NCBI RefSeq assembly: GCF_021025955.1
Contig: NZ_JAJNCL010000004.1
Location: 1 to 64,000 of the forward strand
DNA: 64,000 nt
Direction: 5' to 3'
Source of the DNA: Rhodococcus qingshengii
GTDB lineage: Bacteria; Actinomycetota; Actinomycetes; Mycobacteriales; Mycobacteriaceae
Part shown: positions 56,705 through 64,000 of the stretch, piece by piece
How positions within the stretch are numbered: position 1 is the first letter of the stretch
Layout of the letters: every line of letters starts with the position of its first letter
Notes under the pieces: generated by a model
Told to the model about the DNA's origin: nothing
What the model saw: the letters and a program-made list of their open reading frames with translations, nothing else
Database searches by the model: none
Position numbers and translations under genes: made by a program

Positions 56705-57725
56705 ATGAGCGTTGACCACCGCGAACTCGGGCGCGAGCTGGAGTTTTTCGCCACCACCCCGATAGTCGGAGCAGGCCTCCCACTCTGGTTGCCGGACGGC
56801 GCGATCATCAGGAGCGAACTCGAAAAGTTAGCCGCCGAGCAAACAGCGCGATCCGGTTGCCGGGGTGTCTATACCCCCGTTATGGCGAAGAAAGAGTTGT
56901 ACGAGAGATCTGGGCATTGGTCCAAGTTCTCGGACGACATGTTCCCCGAAATGAAGATAGGCGGAGAGGCATTTCTCCTTCGTCCGGCTAACTGTCCTCA
57001 TCACGCTCAGGTATTCGCCGCTCGCGGTCGTAGTTATCGCGAGCTACCTTTCCGCGTTCGTGAACTCGGCTCGATGTTCCGTAGCGAACTCTCCGGAGTT
57101 CTCAGCGGGCTGAACCGCGTCAGACAGATCAATCTCGAGCGCTGCTACTCGACTCTGGGATTGCCGAACGGGAGTACCGCCTCTCGATCAGAGGGGGAGA
57201 GGGGCAGTACCTCGGCACCGACGAGCAGTGGGCGGACGCCGAGGATCACCTTCGCGGGGCGCTGAATGCACGCTCGATCGAGTACGTGGAAGCGAAGGGG
57301 GAGGCGGCGTTCTATGGTCCCGAGATCGACGTCCAGGTGCGAGACGCGCACGACCGCGAGGAAACACTCTCGACCGTGCAACTCGACTTCAACCAACCGG
57401 AGCGGTTCGAACTCAAGTACACCGCGGAGGACGGATCCAAGGCTCGCCCCGTCATGATCCACCGAGGATTACTCGGGTCGATGGAATGTATGACCGCGCT
57501 TGATCGAAATGTTCGAAGGGCTGATCGTTGGGACGTCGCATCCGCGAGGCCCGCACCCACCGGGATCCGTATATCGCGGTGATCGGGGACAGCGAGGTGC
57601 ACGGCGGCACCGTCGACGTTCTGGTCCCCGCGCGTGGTGGGCGGGCAGTCGTCGACGCGGGTGTGTTTGTCGATCAGGTGGTCTCGGGCATCAAAGAGCG
57701 TGCCCTGCTTCCGGCGGACTTCTAG
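56705..57725 (+). pseudogene. decayed threonyl-tRNA synthetase paralogue
   Basis: The first 140 codons follow ThrRS class-II catalytic sequence (DHRELGRELEFF, PLWLPDGAIIRSELE, ELYERSGHWSKFSDDMFPEM, LRPANCPHHAQVF). Homology then jumps frame near 57130 with loss of about 25 residues including motif 2, continues (EYRLSIRGGEGQYLGTDEQWADAED... TLSTVQLDFNQPERF), shifts again near 57497 and resumes near 57528 as the anticodon-binding end (GRRIREARTHRDPYIAVIGD) after a second deletion. Motif 3 reads GSMEC, with Cys for the usual Arg. Inactive. There is no N-terminal TGS/editing domain, so it descends from a short ThrRS. Confidence 0.85.
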
Positions 57726-58168
57726 CCGACAGGGAGTTCGTGGAGGGCGCGCACCAACGGCGCGAGTTCGGGTGTCTTGCATGCCTCGTCGAGTGCGGCT
57801 TCGAGGGTGGCGTCGTGCGTCGGCCGTGCGCTTTCGAGAAGCTCGCGGCCGGCCGGTGTCAACTCCGTGTAGATGCCTCGACGGTCGTCGGCGCACAGGA
57901 TGCGCGTCAGTAGCCCACGATCTTCGAGTCGATTGACCAAGCGCGTCGTGGCGCTGCTGCTCAGTGCGGCAGCGCGGGCCAACTGGGCCATGCGCATGTG
58001 CCAGCCGTCCTGGCGGCTCAGTGCGTCGAGCACGGTGTATTCGACGACGGACAATTTGTGCTCACGCTGGAGGGCGCGTTCCAGTTCGGTGTCGAGCGCG
58101 CCGTGCAGTGCTGCGAGCGTGCGCCACCCTTGCGAACGGATTTCGACGGCGTCGTCGGCGATCCCCAT
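57722..58168 (-). CDS. MarR-family transcriptional regulator
   Basis: A 148-residue winged-helix regulator: SVVEYTVLDALSRQDG, LARAAALSSSATTRLVNRLEDRGLL and the wing CADDRRGIYTELTPAG are the MarR pattern. The ATG at 58168 follows AAGGAGA. It diverges from an MFS pump and likely represses it and itself at the direct repeats between them. Its stop overlaps the end of the ThrRS remnant. Confidence 0.9.
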   Translation of the reverse strand: MGIADDAVEIRSQGWRTLAALHGALDTELERALQREHKLSVVEYTVLDALSRQDGWHMRMAQLARAAALSSSATTRLVNRLEDRGLLTRILCADDRRGIYTELTPAGRELLESARPTHDATLEAALDEACKTPELAPLVRALHELPVG

Positions 58169-58219
58169 GTGATTCTCCTTGTCCGTTTCCTGCCGCTCAA
58201 GGTTACCAGCTTGCGCATG

Positions 58220-58259
58220 TAGCGCGCGCGTGCAACTATTTATAGCGCGCCTGCAACTA
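58220..58259. repeat. two direct repeats in the MarR-MFS intergenic region
   Basis: TAGCGCGC...GCAACTA occurs twice, at 58220-58238 and 58243-58259, with spacers differing by two bases. Repeats of this size between a MarR gene and its pump are candidate operators. Confidence 0.55.
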
Positions 58260-58311
58260 CTGCATACGCCCGCTAACGGCTTGCGCGTTAATCTGTGAAA
58301 GGAACATCGAG

Positions 58312-59508
58312 ATGCCATTGGGTCTCATTGCCCTCGCTATGGGCGGGTTCGGGATCGGCCTCACCGAATTTGTCATCATGGGCCTCCTGCCCGAGGTATC
58401 GGCCGACTTCGAGGTCACCGAGTCCGTCGCGGGCTACCTGATCTCGGGCTACGCACTGTCGGTGGCGATCGGCGCGATCCTCCTGACCGCTGCCGTCACC
58501 CGCTTCGAGCGCAAGAAGGTCCTTCTCTCGCTCATGGTGCTGTTCATCATCGGCAACCTGATGTCCGCGCTCGCGCCGTCGTACGAGGTCATGATGGGCG
58601 GACGCATCGTCGCGGCGCTGTGCCACGGTGCGTTCTTCGGAATCGGCTCGGTGGTTGCCGCCGACATGGTCGCGCCCAACAAGCGCGCCGGCGCCATCGC
58701 GATGATGTTCGCGGGCCTGACCATCGCCAATGTTCTCGGCGTTCCGTTCGGCACGCTGCTGGGCCAGCAACTCGGATGGCGCTCGACGTTCTGGGCTATC
58801 ACCGTCATCGGCGTCATCGCTCTGATCGGAATTGCAGCACTCGTCCCGACGACGCCCGCAAGCACGACCGGCGGCGGATTGCGCGGAGAGTTGGGGGCGT
58901 TCCGCAACAAGCAGGTCTGGCTCTCGATTGCCATCACCATCCTCGGCTACGGCGGAATGTTCGGAGCCTTCACCTACATCGCCTTCACACTCACCGAGGT
59001 AACGGGATTCGCGACGTCCAGCGTTCCGTGGCTGCTCATCCTCTTCGGCTCGGGCCTGTTCGTCGGTAACTTCCTCGGCGCCAAGGCTGCCGACCGCTCG
59101 CTGACGAAGGCACTGGTCTGGATTCTCGCGATCCTGACCGTCGTTCTGATCGTGTTCGCCGCCACCGCCGAGAGCAAGGTCATGACCGTGATCTCGCTGT
59201 TCTTCATGGGCGCCTTCGGTTTTGCGACGGTTCCCGGTCTGCAGATGCGGATCATGAACTACGCGTCGGCAGCACCGACCATGGCCTCAGGTGCCAACAT
59301 CGCCGCCTTCAACGTCGGCAACGCGCTCGGGGCATGGCTGGGCGGGATCACCATTGCAGCGGGACTCGGCTTCACCTCCCCGATCTGGATGGGAGCGGCA
59401 GTCACCGTCGCCGGTCTGCTGGTCCTGATCGTCGCGGCGAAGATCGACCGCCCGGCAGCGTCAGAGCAGTCGACGTCGAGCACCTCGCTACACCCGACCG
59501 CAGCCTGA
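58312..59508 (+). CDS. MFS exporter, YdhP/arabinose-efflux type
   Basis: A 398-residue 12-TM transporter. The LALAMGGFGIGLTEFVIMGLLPEVS opening, the HGAFFGIGSVVAADMVAP segment and LQMRIMNYASAAPTMASGANI are close to E. coli YdhP, a drug-efflux-type MFS. Divergent from marR and probably under its control. Substrate unknown. Confidence 0.88.
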   Translation: MPLGLIALAMGGFGIGLTEFVIMGLLPEVSADFEVTESVAGYLISGYALSVAIGAILLTAAVTRFERKKVLLSLMVLFIIGNLMSALAPSYEVMMGGRIVAALCHGAFFGIGSVVAADMVAPNKRAGAIAMMFAGLTIANVLGVPFGTLLGQQLGWRSTFWAITVIGVIALIGIAALVPTTPASTTGGGLRGELGAFRNKQVWLSIAITILGYGGMFGAFTYIAFTLTEVTGFATSSVPWLLILFGSGLFVGNFLGAKAADRSLTKALVWILAILTVVLIVFAATAESKVMTVISLFFMGAFGFATVPGLQMRIMNYASAAPTMASGANIAAFNVGNALGAWLGGITIAAGLGFTSPIWMGAAVTVAGLLVLIVAAKIDRPAASEQSTSSTSLHPTAA

Positions 59509-59524
59509 ACCTAGCCACTGCGAG

Positions 59525-61582
59525 TCAGGTGAGGCGGAATTCGGCGGTCACCCCGGAGAAGGGCGAGATCGCGCCGCTACCCCGAGCCTTCGATGCGCCG
59601 AAGTGTTGGACTCGATACGTACCCGCCGGAGTATCGGCCGGAACATCCCACGTGATGCGCACGACGGAACCGTTGCTCCCGACCCGCCGCCAATGCAGTT
59701 TGGTGGACCAGTCGTTGTCGTCTGCCACGCGCGTCCAGGATCCGCCGGTATTGCGCTGGATCTCGTAGAAGGTCCCGTTTCGGTGAGTGTCGTTCTTGGG
59801 GTGGCCGGTGACGAACTCGACGGCAACCTGCGCACCCGGTGAGCTGTCGCCGGGCTGGACGGTTGCATCGCCGAATTGTGTTCCCGGCAAGGGCTCGTCG
59901 AAGTCGACGCCAGGCCCGAAGCTGGGTTGGAACCCGGATAGGTCGGCGGGCGCGGGGCCGCGAGGGGGTTCGGTGCCGTCGCGCATCGCGGCTGCAAGGG
60001 CGGCATACCCCTGCTGATAGGCCGGCAGCGTGTAACGCCCGAACATCGTCGAACCGCCCTCGTATTGCTGCGAATCGTATTCCTGTGGTGTGGTGCAGTA
60101 GCTCGAGTACGAGTTCGCGTATCCCTGGAAGATGACGTTCTCGAGGGGGACCCCAAGCTCCTCGGCGACGGTTCGACGCACCCGTAATCCGGAGACGATG
60201 GTGAATTCCGCAGGGCCACCGACGATGTAGAACTGGCCGATCCGCAGGATCTGGATCTTGAGTACGTTCGGCACCCATCCGCCCGGTGGCAGCATGCCGA
60301 CCGGAACGACTACGAGCTTGGGGGCCTGTGCGTCCTGAAGCCATTGAGGCACAGGAGCATCCATACCACCCAAGGCGTCGATCATGGGGTTTCGGGTGCC
60401 CTCGGGGAAGATCGGAATTGCCGGCCCGTCCTCGACGCTTCCGGCGCTCATTGCCGCGCCGATCGCGGCCGGTGCGGTGCGGTGTTCGCGCCCATCCGGG
60501 GTGAATCTTCCGCTCACCACCTGATTGGCCAGGTCCAGGTACATGATCCGGCTGTCCACGCCACCGGCCACGGTTTCGGAGGCCGAGTCGAAGGCAGTTT
60601 GAGCCGCCGCTACCTGGCGGAGCCCGATGATGCGTGCATTCTCGAATTCGTCGTCGGTCGGTCCGCGGCCCGGCTCGAGGAAGAGGTTGGGTGACATGTC
60701 GCCGCTGTTGGTCTGCGGAAAAGCGGCGATGAAACTGGCGTCGCCGTCGAGGTAGCGCACACCCTGGTCGTCGTGCTCCCAGAAGTACGCCGCGGCGCCC
60801 TTGTTGTCCCCGGAGATGAGATGGTTCTCGTTCGTGAGCGAGGCGCAGTGGGTCGCGAACCAGTTGATCGCTCCGATGTCCTTGCCGCCCCGGCTGATCC
60901 GCAGGACACGCATGTGATGATCGTTGCCGCCGGGGTAGTAGGCCTTGTCCTCTTCGGGATTGAGGTCGAACGCCACTCGAGATCGGTTGACGCTGGCATC
61001 GGTGAGATCGGAACGGCCGAAGCGAACCGTGCCCGGCGCCAGGTTCTCGTGCGCAGCGCTGATCGCCTCGACCATACCGTTGACCTCGGATTCGAACACC
61101 TGCAGTTCGAATCCGAGAACCGCGAGGTTGTACGCGTAGTTGTGCGAGGCCCCACCACATGCCGCGTGTGAATGGATGGCCGTCAACATGACGTTGCGTT
61201 CGGTGTAGATGTCACCGAACCTCCCGGCCAGTCGGCGTAGGACCTCGTCGTGAACGGACTGGAAGATCATGCAGTTGTCGACGCACACGTAGACGACCCG
61301 TGACCCGCCGGACTCGAAGATGAAGGCGCGTGCGCGCATTCGCTGGTGCAGGCCTTCGGCGCGTTGATCGAAGCTCGAGTAGCCCATCATGCCGACTTCG
61401 GCGACCGGTCCGGTCACATCGGAAATTCCGACGCCCACCTGCAGCGACGCCGACGACTTGTCGGTGCGTGCGGGTGAAACTGAGCGTGTCGGCGAAGCTG
61501 CGACGGCCTGGCTCGTCGACAGAGCGGCGAGCGCAGGTGCGGCGGCAGCGCCTGCCAGTACGGTGCGTCGGGTGATCTGCAC
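59525..61582 (-). CDS. neutral/alkaline ceramidase, secreted
   Basis: A 685-residue exported amidase that splits ceramide into sphingosine and fatty acid. Signal peptide at 1-28 with a twin-arginine-like TRRTVLAGAA. Zinc His are in TAIHSHAACGG and THCASLTNENH; the nucleophile Ser lies in TNSGDMSPNLF. A C-terminal immunoglobulin-like domain starts near residue 530. It is a GTG start at 61582 with GAAAGGA ahead. Converges on the MFS gene 16 bases away. Confidence 0.93.
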   Translation of the reverse strand: MQITRRTVLAGAAAAPALAALSTSQAVAASPTRSVSPARTDKSSASLQVGVGISDVTGPVAEVGMMGYSSFDQRAEGLHQRMRARAFIFESGGSRVVYVCVDNCMIFQSVHDEVLRRLAGRFGDIYTERNVMLTAIHSHAACGGASHNYAYNLAVLGFELQVFESEVNGMVEAISAAHENLAPGTVRFGRSDLTDASVNRSRVAFDLNPEEDKAYYPGGNDHHMRVLRISRGGKDIGAINWFATHCASLTNENHLISGDNKGAAAYFWEHDDQGVRYLDGDASFIAAFPQTNSGDMSPNLFLEPGRGPTDDEFENARIIGLRQVAAAQTAFDSASETVAGGVDSRIMYLDLANQVVSGRFTPDGREHRTAPAAIGAAMSAGSVEDGPAIPIFPEGTRNPMIDALGGMDAPVPQWLQDAQAPKLVVVPVGMLPPGGWVPNVLKIQILRIGQFYIVGGPAEFTIVSGLRVRRTVAEELGVPLENVIFQGYANSYSSYCTTPQEYDSQQYEGGSTMFGRYTLPAYQQGYAALAAAMRDGTEPPRGPAPADLSGFQPSFGPGVDFDEPLPGTQFGDATVQPGDSSPGAQVAVEFVTGHPKNDTHRNGTFYEIQRNTGGSWTRVADDNDWSTKLHWRRVGSNGSVVRITWDVPADTPAGTYRVQHFGASKARGSGAISPFSGVTAEFRLT

Positions 61583-61677
61583 GAGTGTCCTTTCGGGCGG
61601 TCTGACGCGAGTTGGTCAACCGTCCAGGAGTGTAGCCCGAGTCACACGTGACCGAAAGGGGTGCCGTCGGCCGACAC

Positions 61678-62406
61678 TCAGATCGTTGTGGCCTCCCCGA
61701 ACGTCATCGCCAGGTTTTTGATGGTCGTGGTCATCAGGGCCCGGCGGGGGAGTCCAAGTTTCCGAAGCTCTGCCGCCATCGGGTGACTGCCCAGTTGAAC
61801 CTCTGCTCCACCAGGGCGCGATTTGACGCCGGTCGGTGCCATGTCCCACGACGTGCACCTGGTGGCGCCGTCGAGATGTGAGTACGCGGCCAACGACATG
61901 TTGGCTCCGCCGCCAGGCACGCTGACGCCGGATTTCACACTCAACTGTGTGATGAGTTTGCCGTCGCGAGAGACGGATCCGCGCTTGACCGAGCCGACGT
62001 GCTCGGTGTCGAACTCGGCGAGCACCTTCGGGAATCCCCAGATCTCCCGGCCGGCGGCCTTGGTGAACTCGCCGTCCACCGGCAACTCGTGAATGAGTGC
62101 CCCCGCAGTTCCGGCAGCGAGTGAACGTAGATCTCCCAGCACCGAGGTCTCGGGAGGCGCAGTGTGGCTGCGCACCATGTATGTCACTCCGAATTCGTTG
62201 TACGGCCCCAGATCCCCGTCGATGTAGTCGACAAAAACCAGGCCGCACAGCGCCCGGCCGGGGCGGTACTGGAGAACGGTCAAGCCGGTGTAATCGATGA
62301 TCGACTGCGCGGTTGCGCTGGGTACGGAGTACAGCGCCATGAAGGCGGACGCGGTGCGAACTTCGACGGGCATCTCGACCTTCTTGCCCAGAATCGTGTA
62401 GCTCAT
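61678..62406 (-). CDS. acetoacetate-decarboxylase-fold protein
   Basis: A 242-residue protein of the ADC family (PF06314). GEFTKAAGREIWGFPKVLAEF lies where the enzyme has its active-site region, but I could not confirm the Schiff-base Lys. Coupled by ATGA to the SDR upstream and 997 bases from the CYP142-like P450 start. A similarly sized gene lies next to cyp142 in M. tuberculosis as I recall (Rv3519). Role in sterol catabolism is likely but undefined. Confidence 0.82.
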   Translation of the reverse strand: MSYTILGKKVEMPVEVRTASAFMALYSVPSATAQSIIDYTGLTVLQYRPGRALCGLVFVDYIDGDLGPYNEFGVTYMVRSHTAPPETSVLGDLRSLAAGTAGALIHELPVDGEFTKAAGREIWGFPKVLAEFDTEHVGSVKRGSVSRDGKLITQLSVKSGVSVPGGGANMSLAAYSHLDGATRCTSWDMAPTGVKSRPGGAEVQLGSHPMAAELRKLGLPRRALMTTTIKNLAMTFGEATTI

Positions 62407-63263
62407 GGCGCGACCACCCCGCGGAGTCCGTCGGAGCCGTAGACGGGTTCGAGCATCGAGCGGAAATCCGGTCCGCGGCGCAGCATTTGGCCTCCGTCGA
62501 CGTTGATGATCTGCCCGGTGATCCAGGTGGATTGAGGTCCGAGGAGGAAGGAAGCGAGTCCGGCGACGTCCTCGACCTCGCCGACGCGTTCGAGCGGAGT
62601 GTTGGCCAGGTAATCGTCCAGGATGGGGCCACCGTCGGTGATGAGCGCGACCAGATCCGTTCGGGTCAGCCCCGGGCGGATCGCGTTGACACGAATGTTG
62701 CTGGCACCCAGTTCGTCTGCTGCCAACTGCACCAGGTGATCCACGCCGGATTTCGAGACGCCGTACGCGCCGAACCAGCGATGTGTGTTGCTGCTGGCGA
62801 TCGACGAGATCGCGACGATGGATCCGCCGCCTCCTGCCACCAGCGCCCGAGCGCCGTGCTTGATCGTCAGCATGGTCCCCGTGACGTTGAGGTCGACGGT
62901 GCGGCGCCACGCGTCGACGTCGAGTTGCGTGACCGGTGCGATGGTTTCGTTCCCACCGGCGCAGGCCACGACTCCGTCGAGCTTTCCGGTGACGGACACC
63001 GCCGCGGCGACAGCGGCGACGACGTCTGACTCGATCGTGACGTCGGCAGGGCAGACGCTGACCGTTCCTGCCGGCTTCGACTGCCGGATCGATTCGGCGG
63101 CAGCATCAAGTTTCTCCTTGGTGCGTCCGCAGATCGTGACGTGAGCGCCGGAGGCAACAAGCGAACGCGCGATGCCCAGACCGATGCCACTACCGCCGCC
63201 GGTCACCAGTATCGATGTGCCGGCGAAAGTGGGTATGCCCGCTGAGGCGGTGTCGTCGTCCAT
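62403..63263 (-). CDS. short-chain dehydrogenase/reductase
   Basis: A 286-residue SDR with TGGGSGIG for the nucleotide, CAGGN in place of NNAG, and catalytic ISSIASS and YGVSKSG. Starts at ATG 63263. It is divergent from the P450 across a KstR-like site, so it is likely part of sterol metabolism; the substrate is not evident. Overlaps the ADC-fold gene. Confidence 0.88.
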   Translation of the reverse strand: MDDDTASAGIPTFAGTSILVTGGGSGIGLGIARSLVASGAHVTICGRTKEKLDAAAESIRQSKPAGTVSVCPADVTIESDVVAAVAAAVSVTGKLDGVVACAGGNETIAPVTQLDVDAWRRTVDLNVTGTMLTIKHGARALVAGGGGSIVAISSIASSNTHRWFGAYGVSKSGVDHLVQLAADELGASNIRVNAIRPGLTRTDLVALITDGGPILDDYLANTPLERVGEVEDVAGLASFLLGPQSTWITGQIINVDGGQMLRRGPDFRSMLEPVYGSDGLRGVVAP

Positions 63264-63353
63264 GCGTGTCTCCTGGTCGTTGCTCCGGCGGGCTCGCGTG
63301 CTGATTCTGGAGGTTTTCCGGTTCGGCTTCGGTGAAAACGCCCCACGCTATAT

Positions 63354-63367
63354 AGGAACAGGTTCTA
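63354..63367. promoter_or_regulatory. KstR-like operator before the CYP142-like gene
   Basis: AGGAACAGGTTCTA has AACnnGTTnnA with an A for the leading T. It overlaps a TATATA -10-like sequence at 63349-63354, in the divergent promoter between the SDR and the P450. Confidence 0.6.
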
Positions 63368-63402
63368 CTTATTGAGGCAAGGGTTGTGTGAGAGGCGGAG
63401 TG

Positions 63403-64000
63403 ATGGCTACCAGACCGACCTTCGATTTGATCGACGGGCGCTTCTACAGCGGAGACCTCGGCAATGTGCGCGACGCGTACGCCTGGATGCGCGATCACGA
63501 GCCCGTGTACCGAGACGACGCCAACAGCATCACCGCGGCCGCGAGCTACGACGCCGTCGTCGCAGCCGAGCGGGATCCCGAACTGTTCTCCAATGCCGGT
63601 GGCATCCGCCCCGAGACGGGTCCGTTGCCGCAGATGATCGACATGGACGACCCGCAGCACCTCACGCGTCGACGCCTGGTCAACGCGGGTTTCACACGTA
63701 AGAAGGTCGAAGCCAAGGCCGGCCGTATCCGGGAGATCTGCGATCAACTGATCGACGCCGTCTGCGAAAAGGGAGAAGCCGACTTCGTCGCAGACCTGGC
63801 AGCACCGCTTCCCATGGCCGTCATCGGCGACATGTTGGGTGTCCGTCCGGAGGAACGCGCGATGTTTCTGCGGTGGTCGGACGATCTGGTGAAGGCATTG
63901 GGAAGCAACGCTTCCCCGGAGCAACTGCAGGCCATGATGGCTGCGTACGTCGATTTCACCGCGTACATGATGCGAACCATCGCCGAGCGGAGGAGCGACC
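63403..64000 (+). CDS. cyp142: cytochrome P450, CYP142-like (partial, runs off window)
   Basis: The first 199 codons of a P450. FSNAGGIRPETG, MIDMDDPQHLTRRRLVNAGFTRKKV and PLPMAVIGDMLGVRPEERAMFLRWSDDLV follow mycobacterial CYP142, which oxidises the sterol side chain at C26/C27. The haem Cys and the I-helix lie beyond the window. ATG at 63403 follows GGCGGAG. The substrate is inferred. Confidence 0.88.
   Translation, partial: MATRPTFDLIDGRFYSGDLGNVRDAYAWMRDHEPVYRDDANSITAAASYDAVVAAERDPELFSNAGGIRPETGPLPQMIDMDDPQHLTRRRLVNAGFTRKKVEAKAGRIREICDQLIDAVCEKGEADFVADLAAPLPMAVIGDMLGVRPEERAMFLRWSDDLVKALGSNASPEQLQAMMAAYVDFTAYMMRTIAERRSD

Overview
The window reads as chromosome of a high-GC mycolic-acid actinomycete, most likely Rhodococcus (R. 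erythropolis/qingshengii type). This is inferred from gene content, not from a search: a cholesterol-ring catabolic regulon with KstR-like operators (kshA, kstD, hsaA-G, a CYP142-type P450), a complete alkB-rubredoxin-rubredoxin-rubredoxin reductase-TetR alkane operon, a mycofactocin-type dehydrogenase and a PE-PPE-domain esterase. I saw no rRNA, tRNA, CRISPR array, integrase or transposase.

Layout. 1-16 kb is general accessory chromosome: GNAT, two AraC and two TetR regulators, a VOC protein, a beta-lactamase-fold hydrolase, a mycofactocin-type SDR coupled to an MFS pump, a DrrAB-like ABC exporter, a PrmC-like methylase, a secreted lipase, ZapE, an FtsX-type ABC exporter and a sterol-desaturase-family membrane protein. 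16-22 kb holds glutamate decarboxylase, a YhgE/Pip membrane protein with a degenerate ABC-ATPase partner, and an amidohydrolase. 22-24.5 kb is nearly gene-free. 24.5-32 kb holds oleate hydratase, a choloylglycine-hydrolase-family Ntn hydrolase, a second MFS pump, a PE-PPE esterase, a lipoprotein that resembles a serine hydrolase but lacks the catalytic Ser/Lys, and a small MerR-like regulator.

32.8-54.2 kb is the steroid and alkane catabolic block. On the minus strand are a Tat-exported, covalent-FAD-type cholesterol oxidase, a MaoC hydratase and kstD. Divergent from kstD is a plus-strand operon: a Kst4D-like flavoprotein, hsaE, hsaG, hsaF, an SDR and a VOC protein. A FAD monooxygenase, a HIT protein and the alkB operon follow. 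Then kshA, with a small cysteine protein behind it, diverges from hsaA-hsaD-hsaC-hsaB. Together these genes cover oxidation of the sterol A ring, opening of ring B, meta-cleavage of ring A and conversion of the C6 fragment to pyruvate and propionyl-CoA; the KshA reductase KshB is not in the window. Three good KstR-type palindromes (TnnAACnnGTTnnA) sit in the two divergent promoters and a weaker one lies before the P450.

54.2-64 kb holds an Abi-alpha-like/DUF445 gene pair, a decayed threonyl-tRNA synthetase paralogue preceded by what looks like an intact threonine attenuator (leader peptide with three Thr codons plus terminator), a MarR/MFS divergent pair, a neutral ceramidase, a second small putative sterol operon (SDR plus acetoacetate-decarboxylase fold) and the start of a CYP142-like P450 that runs off the window.

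The most unusual items are the ThrRS attenuator with its ruined target gene, the serine-hydrolase-like lipoprotein without its catalytic pair, the degenerate ABC-ATPase/YhgE pair, the cysteine protein coupled to KshA, and the paired palindromes before alkB.
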